A stretch of 64,000 bases of DNA from Rhizobacter sp. Root404 (GTDB lineage: Bacteria; Pseudomonadota; Gammaproteobacteria; Burkholderiales; Burkholderiaceae_C). The stretch lies in assembly GCF_001425865.1 (NCBI RefSeq), contig NZ_LMDS01000004.1, positions 313,515 to 377,514 on the forward strand, given 5' to 3'. The translations under genes were made by a program, and so were the position numbers. This document shows, in pieces, positions 9,361 to 18,787 of the stretch (positions are counted from its first letter, which is position 1; every line of letters begins with the position of its first letter). Below the pieces are notes generated by a model that was given only the letters and a program-made list of their open reading frames with translations, ran no database searches and was not told where the DNA came from.

Positions 9361-10254
9361 TCAGCCGGCGTACTCCCCGTAGCCGTACGGCGCACGTGCC
9401 TCGCTCGACTTGTTCAGCACCGACATCACGAGCGGACACTTCTCGAGCTCCGTCAAGGCTTGCGCCACCGCCCGGCGCGGCGTCGCGGCGGCCTCGACCA
9501 CCAGCAACACCTGGCCGACCCACGACGCGAGCACCTTGGCCTCGCTGGTGACGAGCAGCGGCGGCGCGTCGAAGACGACGATGCGATCGCGCCCGGCGGC
9601 AGCCAGCGAGTCCAGCAGCGTGGCCATCGCATCGCTGACGAGCAACTCGGTCGAGACCGCGCTGCGCCGGCCGGCAGGCAGGACCGACAGCTTGGGCACG
9701 TTGGTCTCGCGGACCAGATCGGTCCACGCCAGGCTCGGATCCCCCAGCAGGTCGAGCAAACCCTCGTCGGCATGGAAGCCGAGGCGCTTCGGCAGCTCGG
9801 CACGGATGACATCGGCATCGATCAGCAGCACCGACGTGTCGATCTCAAGGGCGAGGCTCATCGCGAGGTTGATGGCGGTGAAGGTCTTGCCCTCGCCGGG
9901 CAACGCGCTCGTCACCATGATCAGCGAAAGCCTGCCGTCGGACGACTCGGCACCGCGCGCGTTGCGCAGCAGCGGCCGCTTGATCTGGCGGAACTCCTCG
10001 GGGATCGACGAGCCGGCATGGTGGGCCCCCAGCCACCCGAAGCGCTTCAGCGCGTCGAGATCGAGCTCGACGATCGGCCGCCGCGGGCCGCCGGTCATGC
10101 CGTTCGGCTGATCACGCGCCTCGGGGTGGATGGCGTCCACCCGCGGCAGGGCGCGCACGGTGGGTGCCTTGGCCGCGGCCGTCGCCCGCGGCACCGCCAG
10201 GCCCGCTTGCTCGAGTTGCTCCAGCCGCCGCGTCGCTTGCTCGATGATGCTCAT
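9361..10254 (-). CDS. XrtA-associated tyrosine autokinase (BY-kinase)
   Basis: A 297-residue cytoplasmic bacterial tyrosine kinase that partners the Wzz-type membrane protein encoded just upstream and tunes EPS chain length or export. Walker A ALPGEGKT (~residue 117), Walker A' VLLIDADVI, and Walker B in IVVFDAPPLL are all present. The C-terminus carries a tyrosine cluster (YGYGEY), the usual autophosphorylation tail. Size and N-terminus (MSIIEQATRRLEQLEQAG) match the TIGR03018-type kinases of XrtA loci. The ATG at 10254 follows the wzz stop by 7 nt, and a GAGAG-type ribosome site overlaps that stop, so the two are translationally linked. Confidence 0.93.
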   Translation of the reverse strand: MSIIEQATRRLEQLEQAGLAVPRATAAAKAPTVRALPRVDAIHPEARDQPNGMTGGPRRPIVELDLDALKRFGWLGAHHAGSSIPEEFRQIKRPLLRNARGAESSDGRLSLIMVTSALPGEGKTFTAINLAMSLALEIDTSVLLIDADVIRAELPKRLGFHADEGLLDLLGDPSLAWTDLVRETNVPKLSVLPAGRRSAVSTELLVSDAMATLLDSLAAAGRDRIVVFDAPPLLVTSEAKVLASWVGQVLLVVEAAATPRRAVAQALTELEKCPLVMSVLNKSSEARAPYGYGEYAG

Positions 10255-10261
10255 GGGGCTC

Positions 10262-11809
10262 TCACTGCACCGGGGCCCGGGTGGCCATCCACGCGACCCA
10301 CAGGACCTGGGCGACGACCAACAGCGCCAGCAACGCCCAGAACGACGGGAGACCCGCCGTCCGGGCATCGCCCATCGCACCCTGGACGGACAGCGAGCCC
10401 AGCACGGGTCGACCCGAGAACTGGCGCAGCGAATCGGTGTCTTCGAAGGTCGGGTGCATCATGTCCGCCAGCACGGCGGCGGCACCCCCGGCGACGAGCG
10501 ACACGAGCAGGGCCAGCACCGCGAAGTGGATGCGCGCCGGGAACACGGGCTGCGCCGCGGTCCGCGCCGGTTCGATCAGGCGGAACTCGGCGAGCTGGGA
10601 CGATTCGTCGAGCCGTTCGCCCAGCGTGGCCGACTCGCGCCGCGCGACCAGCACCTCGTAGTTCTTGCGGATCACGTCGTAATCGCGATTGAGCTGCGCC
10701 AGCTCCGCCTCGACCTGCGGCAGACGCCCTGCCATCGCCCGCGTCTGCTCCAGGCGCGCCTGCTGCGCGGCGAGCTGCGATCTCAGCGACGCGACCTGCA
10801 CCTCGTTCTCGGCCAGCGAGACGCGCAACTTCTGGTAGACCGGGCTGGTCGCCGCCTTCCCTTGCTTGATGCCCAGGCGGGTCGCGGCCTCCTTGCGGGC
10901 GCGATTCTCGGCCTCGATCTCGGCGATCGTGCGGCGCGTACTCAGCACGTCGGGGTGCGCTTCGGTGTAGCGGCGCAACAGGTCGTCGAGCCGGCGGCGC
11001 TGCTCGTCGAGACGCGATTCACCGTCGCCGCCACTCCCGCGCGCCAGCATCTCCGCGGGCAGTTGCGGGTCTTCCGACTCGAGCTCGCGCCGGTACGTGT
11101 TGCGCGCCTGTTCCGCGGCGTTCAGTTCGACCCGCAGCTTGCTCACCTCCTCGCCGAGCGTCGAGATGCGCAGGAAGTAGTCCTGGTTGGACACGCCGGA
11201 GACGCCGAAATTGCGGACCTTGAAGTCCTTCAACCGATTCTCGGCGTCGGTCAGCTTGACCTCGTACACGGCGATCTGCTCGTCGATGAAACGGGCCGCT
11301 TCCTGCGAGTCGCGCTTCTTGGAACCGGTCCCGGAGTTCATGAACAGGTCGACGGTCGCCTGAACCACGTTGCGCGCGTCGGCCGGCGCCGTGCCACGGT
11401 AGGTGATCTCGAACAGGTTGCTCGACGCGGTCGGCACGATCTTGATCCGCTCCATCAGGCGCAAGGCCGTGGCCTCGCGCTTCGCCGGGTCGGTCTCGCC
11501 CAGGTTCAGGTCGGGGCGCTCCATGAGCTTCTCGACGTTGGCGCGCGAGATCAGGGTGCGGGCGAGCATGGCGACCTGTTGATCGATGTCGGGCTGGTAG
11601 GTCAGGCCGGTCATCAGCGGCTTGAGGACCGTCTGGGTGTCGACGAAGATCCGCGCGGTGGCCTGGTAGCGGTTGGGCACGAACTGGACGGCGACCGCGC
11701 CCAGCACGGCCACCACGGTGCTGACCCCGAGCGCGAGCCGGCGCCGCTTGAGCACCTGCTGCGCGATGTGCCGAACGTTCGCGACGAACGCCTCGATCGG
11801 GTTGTCCAC
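10262..11809 (-). CDS. XrtA-system Wzz-type polysaccharide chain-length determinant
   Basis: About 515 residues, an inner-membrane polysaccharide co-polymerase. It has an N-terminal transmembrane segment (VSTVVAVLGAVAVQFVP), a Wzz domain (YQATARIFVDTQTVLKPL), a long periplasmic coiled coil rich in Glu/Arg/Gln (~150-400) and a C-terminal transmembrane helix (FWALLALLVVAQVLWVAWM). This fits the TIGR03007-type protein of XrtA EPS loci. The GTG at 11809 is preferred because GGAAAGG lies 10 nt upstream and the protein then begins at the conserved VDNPIEAF; an upstream in-frame start at 11872 gives an unlikely basic extension. First gene of the leftward operon and divergent from the sugar transferase. 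Confidence 0.93.
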   Translation of the reverse strand: MDNPIEAFVANVRHIAQQVLKRRRLALGVSTVVAVLGAVAVQFVPNRYQATARIFVDTQTVLKPLMTGLTYQPDIDQQVAMLARTLISRANVEKLMERPDLNLGETDPAKREATALRLMERIKIVPTASSNLFEITYRGTAPADARNVVQATVDLFMNSGTGSKKRDSQEAARFIDEQIAVYEVKLTDAENRLKDFKVRNFGVSGVSNQDYFLRISTLGEEVSKLRVELNAAEQARNTYRRELESEDPQLPAEMLARGSGGDGESRLDEQRRRLDDLLRRYTEAHPDVLSTRRTIAEIEAENRARKEAATRLGIKQGKAATSPVYQKLRVSLAENEVQVASLRSQLAAQQARLEQTRAMAGRLPQVEAELAQLNRDYDVIRKNYEVLVARRESATLGERLDESSQLAEFRLIEPARTAAQPVFPARIHFAVLALLVSLVAGGAAAVLADMMHPTFEDTDSLRQFSGRPVLGSLSVQGAMGDARTAGLPSFWALLALLVVAQVLWVAWMATRAPVQ

Positions 11810-11982
11810 TGCGTGACTGCCTTTCCGCGGGCGCTGACCGCCTGCGATGCCTCGAGTCCGTCGAACTCCCATAGAGCGACGGCCCGGACTCAGTTGTATG
11901 GGGGCACCCGCGTCTCACGCTTGCGAAAACGCAATGGGACCGGAGGCGCTTCGCGCATCCTGCGGGCAACGAGGTCGACCAC
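11810..11982. promoter_or_regulatory. Divergent promoter region of the EPS locus
   Basis: This 173-bp gap separates the leftward wzz operon from the rightward sugar-transferase operon, so it should hold both promoters. I see no convincing -10/-35 pair or sigma-54 box by eye. A GAGG ribosome site precedes the rightward ATG at 11983. Confidence 0.5.
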
Positions 11983-13215
11983 ATGCCTGACGCCCAAGCC
12001 GCCACCGCCAACCCCAGCCTGACGGAGCGATCGCCGCTCCTCCCCCCGGCGAGCGACGCGATGCCGTCTCACGAGGGCGCGACGGTGCTCAACGTCGCCG
12101 GCCGCCTGCGCCCCTCACGCCGCCTGCGTGCGGTGGAGCGGGATCGTCAGCCGCCGCCGGATGCCGGTCGGGCGCGCACCACGTTGCCGAGCAACGACTT
12201 CCTGAAGGACGTGACGCGCGAGACGCGCCGCGCCGAGCGCTCGCACACACCGCTGTCGCTGCTGGTGTTCCGCATCGACGACACCCGACTGGACGACGCA
12301 TTCGGCGCAGACGGCCTCCTCGAGCTGCTGCACCGCACGACCCGCGCGACCGACATCATCGGCCTGCAGCAGGACCGGGCCGTGGCGGTGCTCTGCCCGG
12401 ACACCGACGAAACCGGCATGCAGGCCTTCATGGACAAGGTGCGCACGCAATGCGGCAGCGCCACCCTGGACGTCGAAGCCGCGACCTACCCGGACGCGCT
12501 GTTCGAGAGCCTGGGCAACGGCACGCGGCCGCGGCCGGCGGCAGCCCCGTTCATCGCCCGGGACGGCGCGCGGCCCAGCAACGGCACCTATGCGGCCAAA
12601 CGCCTGCTCGACATCGTGGGCGCCTCGCTTGCACTCATCTTCTTCGCCCCGTTGATGCTCGTCGTCGCGCTGGTCATCGCGACGACCTCGCAAGGAGAGG
12701 TGATCTTCCGTCAGACCCGCCTCGGCAAGGGCGGCGTGCCCTTCACGTTCTACAAGTTCCGCTCGATGATTCCGCGCGCCGACGACGCGATCCACCGCGC
12801 CTATGTCGCGAGCCTGATCAAGGACGCGGTGCCGGCCGGCGCCGCCGGCTCGGGCGCCCCCTACAAGCTCCAGCACGACCCGCGCGTGACGTGGATCGGC
12901 CGCCTGATCCGCAAGACCAGCATCGACGAGTTGCCGCAGCTCTTCAACGTGCTGAAGGGCGAGATGAGCCTGGTCGGCCCGCGCCCGCCGATTCCGTACG
13001 AGGCGGCGCAATACCAGCCGTGGCACCTGCGCCGCGTCCTCGACCTGAAGCCCGGCATCACCGGCCTGTGGCAGGTCGAAGGCCGCAGCCGCGTGACGTT
13101 CAACGACATGGTGCGGATGGACCTGCGCTACTGCCGCGAGTGCTCGCTCGCGCTCGACATCCGGATCCTGCTTCGCACCGTGCTCGTGGTCGCGCGCTGC
13201 GAAGGCGCGGTCTGA
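11983..13215 (+). CDS. Sugar transferase (polyprenyl-phosphate hexose-1-P transferase) with N-terminal GGDEF-like domain
   Basis: A 410-residue protein likely to start EPS repeat-unit synthesis by moving a hexose-1-phosphate to undecaprenyl phosphate. The C-terminal half (~200-410) is a complete bacterial sugar transferase domain: [19 protein letters not shown] (membrane segment), [30 protein letters not shown] cut here to its core IDELPQL and SLVGPRP, and [10 protein letters not shown]. The N-terminal region (~65-170) reads like the start of a GGDEF domain ([18 protein letters not shown]), but the GGDEF signature itself is replaced ([17 protein letters not shown]), so cyclase activity is unlikely. 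The usual multi-helix N-terminal part of WbaP/WcaJ proteins is missing. GAGG lies 8 nt before the ATG. Confidence 0.93.
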   Translation: MPDAQAATANPSLTERSPLLPPASDAMPSHEGATVLNVAGRLRPSRRLRAVERDRQPPPDAGRARTTLPSNDFLKDVTRETRRAERSHTPLSLLVFRIDDTRLDDAFGADGLLELLHRTTRATDIIGLQQDRAVAVLCPDTDETGMQAFMDKVRTQCGSATLDVEAATYPDALFESLGNGTRPRPAAAPFIARDGARPSNGTYAAKRLLDIVGASLALIFFAPLMLVVALVIATTSQGEVIFRQTRLGKGGVPFTFYKFRSMIPRADDAIHRAYVASLIKDAVPAGAAGSGAPYKLQHDPRVTWIGRLIRKTSIDELPQLFNVLKGEMSLVGPRPPIPYEAAQYQPWHLRRVLDLKPGITGLWQVEGRSRVTFNDMVRMDLRYCRECSLALDIRILLRTVLVVARCEGAV

Positions 13216-13258
13216 CACCCGGGCGCGAAGACCCGACAACGAACGAGACCGACCGACC

Positions 13259-14239
13259 ATGAAAATCGACGGCGCACGCATCCTCGTTACCGGCGGAGCC
13301 GGGCTGATCGGCTCGACCACGGTCGACCTGCTCTTGCACGAGCACGACCCGCGCGAGATCGTGATCCTCGACGACCTGGTGCGCGGCTCGCGCGCCAACC
13401 TCGAACACGCGCTGCACGACCCCCGCGTCACCTTCGTGCGGGGCGACATCTGCGATGCGGCCACGGTGCGCGACGCGAGCGCCGGCATCGACGCGGTGAT
13501 CCACCTCGCCGCCCTGCGCATCACCGCCTGCGCGGCGGACCCGCGCCGCGCGCTGCAGGTGATGTGCGATGGCAGCTTCAACGTCGTCGACGCGGCGCAG
13601 AAGGCGGGCGTGAAACGCGTCGTGGCCGCGTCGTCGGCCTCGATCTACGGCCTGGCCGACTCGTTTCCGACCCGCGAAGACCACCACCCCTACAACGACG
13701 CCACCTGGTACGGCACGAGCAAGGTGATGCTAGAAGGCCTGCTGCGCTCGTACCACGCGATGCACGGCCTGTCGTTCGCGGCGATGCGCTACTTCAACGT
13801 CTACGGCCCGCGCATGGACATCCACGGCAAGTACACCGAGGTGCTGATCCGCTGGATGGAGCGCCTTGCTGGCGGACAGCCGCCGCTGATCCTGGGAAAT
13901 GGCCTGCAGACGATGGATTTCATCTACATCGACGACGTTGCGCGCGCCAACGTGCTCGCGCTATGTGCGGACGCGCCGGCCGAGGCCTTCAACGTCGCCA
14001 GCGGCACCGAGACCTCGCTGCGAGACCTGGCCGCCGCGCTCTCCGCGGCGATGGACCGCAGCGACCTGACCCCGGTCCACGGCCCGGAACGCAGCATCAA
14101 CCCGGTGTCGCGCCGCCTGGCCGACACGACCAAGGCCGAACGCATGCTCGGGTTCCGCGCCCAGGTGGGGTTGAGCGATGGCCTGCGGCGGCTCGTGGCG
14201 TGGTGGCACGAGGCCCGGCAGTTCGAGGCGCACGCATGA
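13259..14239 (+). CDS. NAD-dependent nucleotide-sugar epimerase (SDR, GalE/WbpP-like)
   Basis: A 326-residue extended short-chain dehydrogenase. It has the NAD-binding TGGAGLIGS at the N-terminus, the catalytic serine region SSASIYG, and the YxxxK motif as WYGTSKVMLE. It most likely interconverts UDP-hexoses or UDP-HexNAc; the substrate cannot be fixed by eye and dehydratase or decarboxylase chemistry is less likely. It sits 43 bp after the sugar transferase and overlaps the next aminotransferase by 4 bp (ATGA), so an epimerase/aminotransferase route to an amino sugar is plausible. Confidence 0.9.
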   Translation: MKIDGARILVTGGAGLIGSTTVDLLLHEHDPREIVILDDLVRGSRANLEHALHDPRVTFVRGDICDAATVRDASAGIDAVIHLAALRITACAADPRRALQVMCDGSFNVVDAAQKAGVKRVVAASSASIYGLADSFPTREDHHPYNDATWYGTSKVMLEGLLRSYHAMHGLSFAAMRYFNVYGPRMDIHGKYTEVLIRWMERLAGGQPPLILGNGLQTMDFIYIDDVARANVLALCADAPAEAFNVASGTETSLRDLAAALSAAMDRSDLTPVHGPERSINPVSRRLADTTKAERMLGFRAQVGLSDGLRRLVAWWHEARQFEAHA

Positions 14240-15441
14240 TCCCGATCGCCAAGCCGGTGATGGGCGAGGCCGAAGCCGACGCGGCGCGCCGCGTGATCCT
14301 CAGCGGCTGGATCACACAAGGTCCGGAGGTGGCGGCGTTCGAGAAGGAGTTCGCCGAATACGTCGGCGCACCGCACGCCTGCGCCGTCTCGAACTGCACC
14401 ACCGCCCTGCACCTGGCCCTGCTGGTGGCGGGCGTCAAGCCCGGTGACGAGGTCATCACCGTCAGCCACTCGTACATCGCCACCGCCAACAGCATCCGCT
14501 ACTGCGGCGCGACGCCGGTGTTCGTCGACATCGAGCCCGACACCTTCAACATCGATCCGGCGCTGATCGAGCCGGCCATCACCCCGAAGACCCGTGCGAT
14601 CCTGTGCGTCCACCAGATCGGCATGCCGTGCGACCTCGCCCGCATCGTGCCGATCGCGCGGAAGCATGGCCTGCCGCTGATCGAGGATGCCGCGTGCGCA
14701 ATCGGCAGCGAGATCCAATGGAACGGAGAGTGGGAAAAGATCGGCAAGCCGCACGGCGACGTGGCGTGTTTCTCGTTTCACCCGCGCAAGGTGATCAGCA
14801 CCGGTGACGGCGGGATGCTCACCACAAAACGTGCGGAGTGGGATGCGCAGTTTCGGCTACTGCGTCAGCATGCCATGAGCGTCCCGGACACCGTTCGCCA
14901 CGGGTCTGATCAGGTCATCTTCGAATCCTATCCGACGGTAGGTTTCAACTACCGCATGACAGATATTCAGGCGGCGATAGGTCGCGAGCAACTCAGGCGC
15001 CTGCCCGAAATCATCGTCGATCGCCGCCGACTTGCCTCGCGCTACGCAGCGATGCTCCAATCCGTCCCTGGTGTGTCAGCACCTTGCGAGCCGTCCCACC
15101 TTCGCTCAAACTGGCAGAGCTACTGCGTGCGCCTGCCGCAGCATTGCGAACAGATCGAGGTCATGCAGTCGTTGCTCGACCGACAGATCGGCTCTCGCAG
15201 GGCGATCATGTGTGCGCATCGCGAGCCTGCGTATGACTTTTTGAGACTTGGCGCGCCTTTGCCGCACTCTGAGGACGTGCAGGATCACTGCATTCTGCTA
15301 CCCATATTTCCAGGTCTATCGGACCTTCAGCAGAGGCAAGTTGTCAGGGCATTGACTGAACTTTGCAGACCCGAACCTCCTGAGCCATCAGGCGCCCTTC
15401 ACGCCAGCCTCGCTGAACAGGGCGCCGAAAGGGCAACATGA
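14236..15441 (+). CDS. DegT/DnrJ/EryC1-family sugar aminotransferase
   Basis: A 401-residue PLP-dependent aminotransferase. The start MIPIAKPVMGEAEADAA is typical of the family and overlaps the previous stop as ATGA. It shows NCTTALHLALL, an IEDAACAIGSEI segment, and the PLP lysine in FSFHPRKVISTGDGGM. It should aminate a keto-sugar nucleotide for the EPS repeat unit. Base composition changes inside this gene: single 60-base rows near 14221 and 14341 are about 67-68% GC, whereas rows at 14821 and 15241 are about 57-58%. The protein stays in frame and intact, so it may be a recombinant joint between conserved and variable parts of the locus. It overlaps the flippase gene by 4 bp. Confidence 0.93.
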   Translation: MIPIAKPVMGEAEADAARRVILSGWITQGPEVAAFEKEFAEYVGAPHACAVSNCTTALHLALLVAGVKPGDEVITVSHSYIATANSIRYCGATPVFVDIEPDTFNIDPALIEPAITPKTRAILCVHQIGMPCDLARIVPIARKHGLPLIEDAACAIGSEIQWNGEWEKIGKPHGDVACFSFHPRKVISTGDGGMLTTKRAEWDAQFRLLRQHAMSVPDTVRHGSDQVIFESYPTVGFNYRMTDIQAAIGREQLRRLPEIIVDRRRLASRYAAMLQSVPGVSAPCEPSHLRSNWQSYCVRLPQHCEQIEVMQSLLDRQIGSRRAIMCAHREPAYDFLRLGAPLPHSEDVQDHCILLPIFPGLSDLQQRQVVRALTELCRPEPPEPSGALHASLAEQGAERAT

Positions 15442-17063
15442 GTGCCTCGATCACCGGCAAATCTGCCACAGAGGCAGCGGCAGCCTCGGCAGATGCCGAC
15501 GACGCATTGAACACTACCCCTGACGAACAAGATGCGGCGTCGCGCTCCTATGTCCAAATACTCGTATCGTCCGTTCTGATCGGCGGGTCCTCGATTGTCA
15601 ACGTTGCGATTTCAATCGTCCGCACCAAGTTGCTGGCAGTCATGCTCGGTCCGGCTGGCTTCGGGCTGTTGGCATCCTTCACGGTAATTGCCGAGATGGC
15701 GCGCAGCTGGGCCGCACTTGGAATCAGCAGCAGCGGCGTAAGACAAATCGCCGCCTCTAACGGCACGGGTGACTTGCAGAAGATTGCCTTGACCGTTGTC
15801 GTGATGCGCCGTACCGCTCTGGTTCTCGGTGTGCTCGGAGCAGTCGGGTTGGCCTTCGCTTCACGTCCCGTCTCCCAACTGACCTTTGGAAGTGAAGTTC
15901 AGGCCAGCGCCGTCGCACTTCTCGGATTGGTGGTCTTCTTTCGGATGATGAGTGATGCTCAGGCGGCCCTTCTGCAGGGGATGCGGCGAATCGGAGATAT
16001 CGCGCGCGGAGGAATCATCGGCACACTCGTCGGCTCGGCTCTCATGATCGGCGCGGTCTACTGGCGGGGAGACCAAGGGCTGGCGCTTGCGCTTGTGCTC
16101 GGCGCAGCAGGCTCTACGGTCATTCTTTGGGCTTACAGCCGACGCGTCCAGGTAGCGCCACTTAACGCGAGCGCGCGGCACATCCGCCTCGAGACCGCCA
16201 ACCTTCTTCGGCTTGGCTTGGCATTCCTGGTGAGCGGGCTATTGATGACAGGAGCGACCTATGCGGTTCGCGTGATAGTGATCAAGGAGCAAGGTCTCGA
16301 AGCCGCAGGAATCTATCAGGCCGCGTGGACGCTCGGAGGCTTGTACGTCGGCTTCATTCTTTCCGCGATGGGCGCTGATTTTTATCCCCGGTTGGTGGGA
16401 GCGGCTGAAAGCAACAGGGACACCAATCGCCTCGTCAATGAGCAGACCCGCGTCAGCATCTTGCTGGCAGCACCGGGAGTAATTGCCACCCTTGTATTCG
16501 CCCCTGTCTGCGTCTCCGCCTTTTACACATCCGACTTTGCACCCGCAGCTGAGGTACTTCGCTGGATTTGCATGGGCATGGCCCTGCGCATCATTTCTTG
16601 GCCCATGGGCTACATCATCGTCTCTCGCAATCACCAGCTCATGTTCATTCTCACCGAACTCGCCTGGGTGGTTGTCAACGTCGGGTCCACATTCGTCCTT
16701 GTCAAGGCTTGGGGAATCGTAGGCGTTGGAGTTGCATTCTTTCTCTCTTACGTTTTCCATGTGGCAATCATCTACCCCATCGCCCGACGAATCTCGGGCC
16801 TGCGTTGGGATCCCGACAATGTCCGATCCAGCATCCTGCTCGTCGGATCGATGTGTGGCGTGACGGTTGGCTATGCAGTTCTGCCGAACTATGTGGCCAA
16901 CTCAATTGGAGCCTTCACCGCATTGGGCGCTTGTGCCTACTCGATTCGAAACATTGCAACTCTTGTACCGCCCGACAGGGTGCCGAAGAGACTTCGTCGC
17001 CTGATCTACTGGCATCGACGCGACAGGGCACCAAGTGGCGCGCCAGGGGTGAAGTTGCCATGA
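15438..17063 (+). CDS. Wzx-type polysaccharide flippase
   Basis: A 541-residue multi-pass inner-membrane protein of the MATE/MVF polysaccharide transporter type, expected to flip lipid-linked repeat units to the periplasm. A hydrophilic ~40-residue N-terminus is followed by about twelve hydrophobic segments (for example ILVSSVLIGGSSIVNVAIS, GIIGTLVGSALMIGAVYW, and SILLAAPGVIATLVFAPVC) with the N-terminal family look KLLAVMLGPAGFGLLASF. Start and stop both lie in 4-bp ATGA overlaps with neighbours. GC is clearly lower than in the flanking conserved genes, as is common for serotype-specific Wzx genes. Confidence 0.9.
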   Translation: MSASITGKSATEAAAASADADDALNTTPDEQDAASRSYVQILVSSVLIGGSSIVNVAISIVRTKLLAVMLGPAGFGLLASFTVIAEMARSWAALGISSSGVRQIAASNGTGDLQKIALTVVVMRRTALVLGVLGAVGLAFASRPVSQLTFGSEVQASAVALLGLVVFFRMMSDAQAALLQGMRRIGDIARGGIIGTLVGSALMIGAVYWRGDQGLALALVLGAAGSTVILWAYSRRVQVAPLNASARHIRLETANLLRLGLAFLVSGLLMTGATYAVRVIVIKEQGLEAAGIYQAAWTLGGLYVGFILSAMGADFYPRLVGAAESNRDTNRLVNEQTRVSILLAAPGVIATLVFAPVCVSAFYTSDFAPAAEVLRWICMGMALRIISWPMGYIIVSRNHQLMFILTELAWVVVNVGSTFVLVKAWGIVGVGVAFFLSYVFHVAIIYPIARRISGLRWDPDNVRSSILLVGSMCGVTVGYAVLPNYVANSIGAFTALGACAYSIRNIATLVPPDRVPKRLRRLIYWHRRDRAPSGAPGVKLP

Positions 17064-18787
17064 GTCGTCTTCCGTCCGGATGCTCCGAGCGCGTACTGAT
17101 TGCAGAGGCTGTGCACCGGATCGCCGACGGTTCAGGTGACCATGCGAGGAATGATCTGCGACGTGCGTATGTGCGCTCGAATGACGCGATCTATCAAAGA
17201 ATGCTCGAACGCATTGCAGAGACGCAGCGAACGAATGACACGGAGAAGACGATCGCGGCGATCGGTGCCGCAGCATCGTTTGCTACAGGCTTTCATGGTG
17301 GACGATTCTCGGACGGCGCGTTGGAGAATCTGCTTCTTAATATCGGTCGAACGAAGATCGAATTTGAGCCGCTGTGTGAGCGGCCGCGCCCCTCGGGCGG
17401 TCCGCTTCGAGTTCTGCACGTCGCCACACAGGTCTTGGAGGTGGGAGGACACACTCGCATGCTGCATCGGTGGATCGCCGAAGACAGCGACAACGAGCAT
17501 TCAATCGCACTGACTCGGCAAGAGCGCACTCCAATTCCCGATTGGCTCTTACGAGACGTCAGGCTTTCTGATGGCCACTTGCTGGTTCTTGACCAATCCG
17601 AAACGTATTGCCACAACGCGTCGCGCCTGCGTTCCTACGCGTACAGCCTTGCCGACTTGGTAGTCATACATCACTCGGGTGCCGACGTCATCCCCACGCT
17701 CGCGTTCTCCGCGGATGGCGGACCTTCTGTCGCCATTCTCAATCATGCCGATCACTCGTTTTGGCTTGGCAGTTCCGTTGCAGACATCTGCATTGACCTT
17801 CGCTCGATCACCAGAGAATTTACGGTGAGACGCCGATACGTTCCTCGCACTGCGCTTCTTCCAATTCCTCTGACCTCGCCAATCAACAATATAGACCGCA
17901 CAGCCCAGCGCCGAGAACTTTGCCTTGAAGCCGATGATGTGATGCTCCTGACGGTCGCCCGGGCAATCAAATTCCGACCCTGCGCTGGACAGAACTTCAT
18001 GGCGACCGTAGAGAACCTGCTGAATGCGGACTCCCGCCTTCATCTCTATGTCATCGGCGAGACCCCGGAGGGCATGGCGCATCAATTGGGAAGGTCTGTG
18101 CACCCTCGAATCCACTGCGTCGGCACCGTGGTCGACACCACCGGCTACAGGGCTGCATGCGACATCTATATTGAGTCATTTCCATTTGGCTCGAACACAT
18201 CGCTTCTCGAAGCTGCTCTTTTCGGGATCCCCGTGGTGCCTGCCTGCAAGCCGCTCACGAATCTTCTGATTGCGCATAACGACTCCCTCGAAGACATCCT
18301 CGACAACCCCGCGAGCGAAGATGAGTATTGCGCGCGGATCCGCACCCTCGCCCGAGACCCAGACACTCGTCGCGCGTTCGGCCACACGCTCCGCGAGAGA
18401 TTGCTGAAGCATCACGTAGGACCCGCCTGGAAAATGCACTTGAATCGCGTGTATTTGTCGGCGGCAGCGCTGCTTCATCAACCAAGGCCTATCCCTGTCA
18501 CCAACTGCGAGACAACGGACGATGACGTAGGTCTCGGCTTGTTCAACGCCATGGCCGACGGGCGTTCGCACCACGGAGACCCCATTTCAAGGTTGGCCAA
18601 TCTCCGTCACTCCGCCTTCGCCGCCAAGTACGTGGGTGACTTTGGCATGGCTCGCTCCTTCTCGCTTTCTGCGCTGCGCATCGATGCGCTCGGGTCCCAG
18701 ACCTGGCGTTTGTTTCTCGCAAGCCTTGTCGGACCACTCGCGAGGCTGGCGTCAACCCTCTGGCGCAGTGATGGAAAGTCAGCATGA
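17060..18787 (+). CDS. Glycosyltransferase, GT-B type
   Basis: A 575-residue protein with an N-terminal ~110-residue helical region and a GT-B-like core. The start of the core is LRVLHVATQVLEVGGHTRM, which resembles donor/acceptor-side loops of GT4-type enzymes. The C-terminal lobe holds YIESFPFGSNTSLLEAALFG, a glycine-rich stretch followed by an E-type nucleotide-sugar-binding motif, and then PVVPACKPLTNLLI. A further ~100-residue tail follows. Family membership below GT-B is uncertain; GT4 is the best guess and GT41-like is possible. It overlaps both neighbours by 4 bp. One 60-base row here (17881) counts to only 50% GC, the lowest sampled in the locus. Confidence 0.8.
   Translation: MSRLPSGCSERVLIAEAVHRIADGSGDHARNDLRRAYVRSNDAIYQRMLERIAETQRTNDTEKTIAAIGAAASFATGFHGGRFSDGALENLLLNIGRTKIEFEPLCERPRPSGGPLRVLHVATQVLEVGGHTRMLHRWIAEDSDNEHSIALTRQERTPIPDWLLRDVRLSDGHLLVLDQSETYCHNASRLRSYAYSLADLVVIHHSGADVIPTLAFSADGGPSVAILNHADHSFWLGSSVADICIDLRSITREFTVRRRYVPRTALLPIPLTSPINNIDRTAQRRELCLEADDVMLLTVARAIKFRPCAGQNFMATVENLLNADSRLHLYVIGETPEGMAHQLGRSVHPRIHCVGTVVDTTGYRAACDIYIESFPFGSNTSLLEAALFGIPVVPACKPLTNLLIAHNDSLEDILDNPASEDEYCARIRTLARDPDTRRAFGHTLRERLLKHHVGPAWKMHLNRVYLSAAALLHQPRPIPVTNCETTDDDVGLGLFNAMADGRSHHGDPISRLANLRHSAFAAKYVGDFGMARSFSLSALRIDALGSQTWRLFLASLVGPLARLASTLWRSDGKSA

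Noticed and set aside
10130..12022. Open frame of 630 codons on the plus strand
   Set aside because: It lies antisense to the kinase and chain-length genes and has only low-complexity Arg/Leu/Gly sequence.
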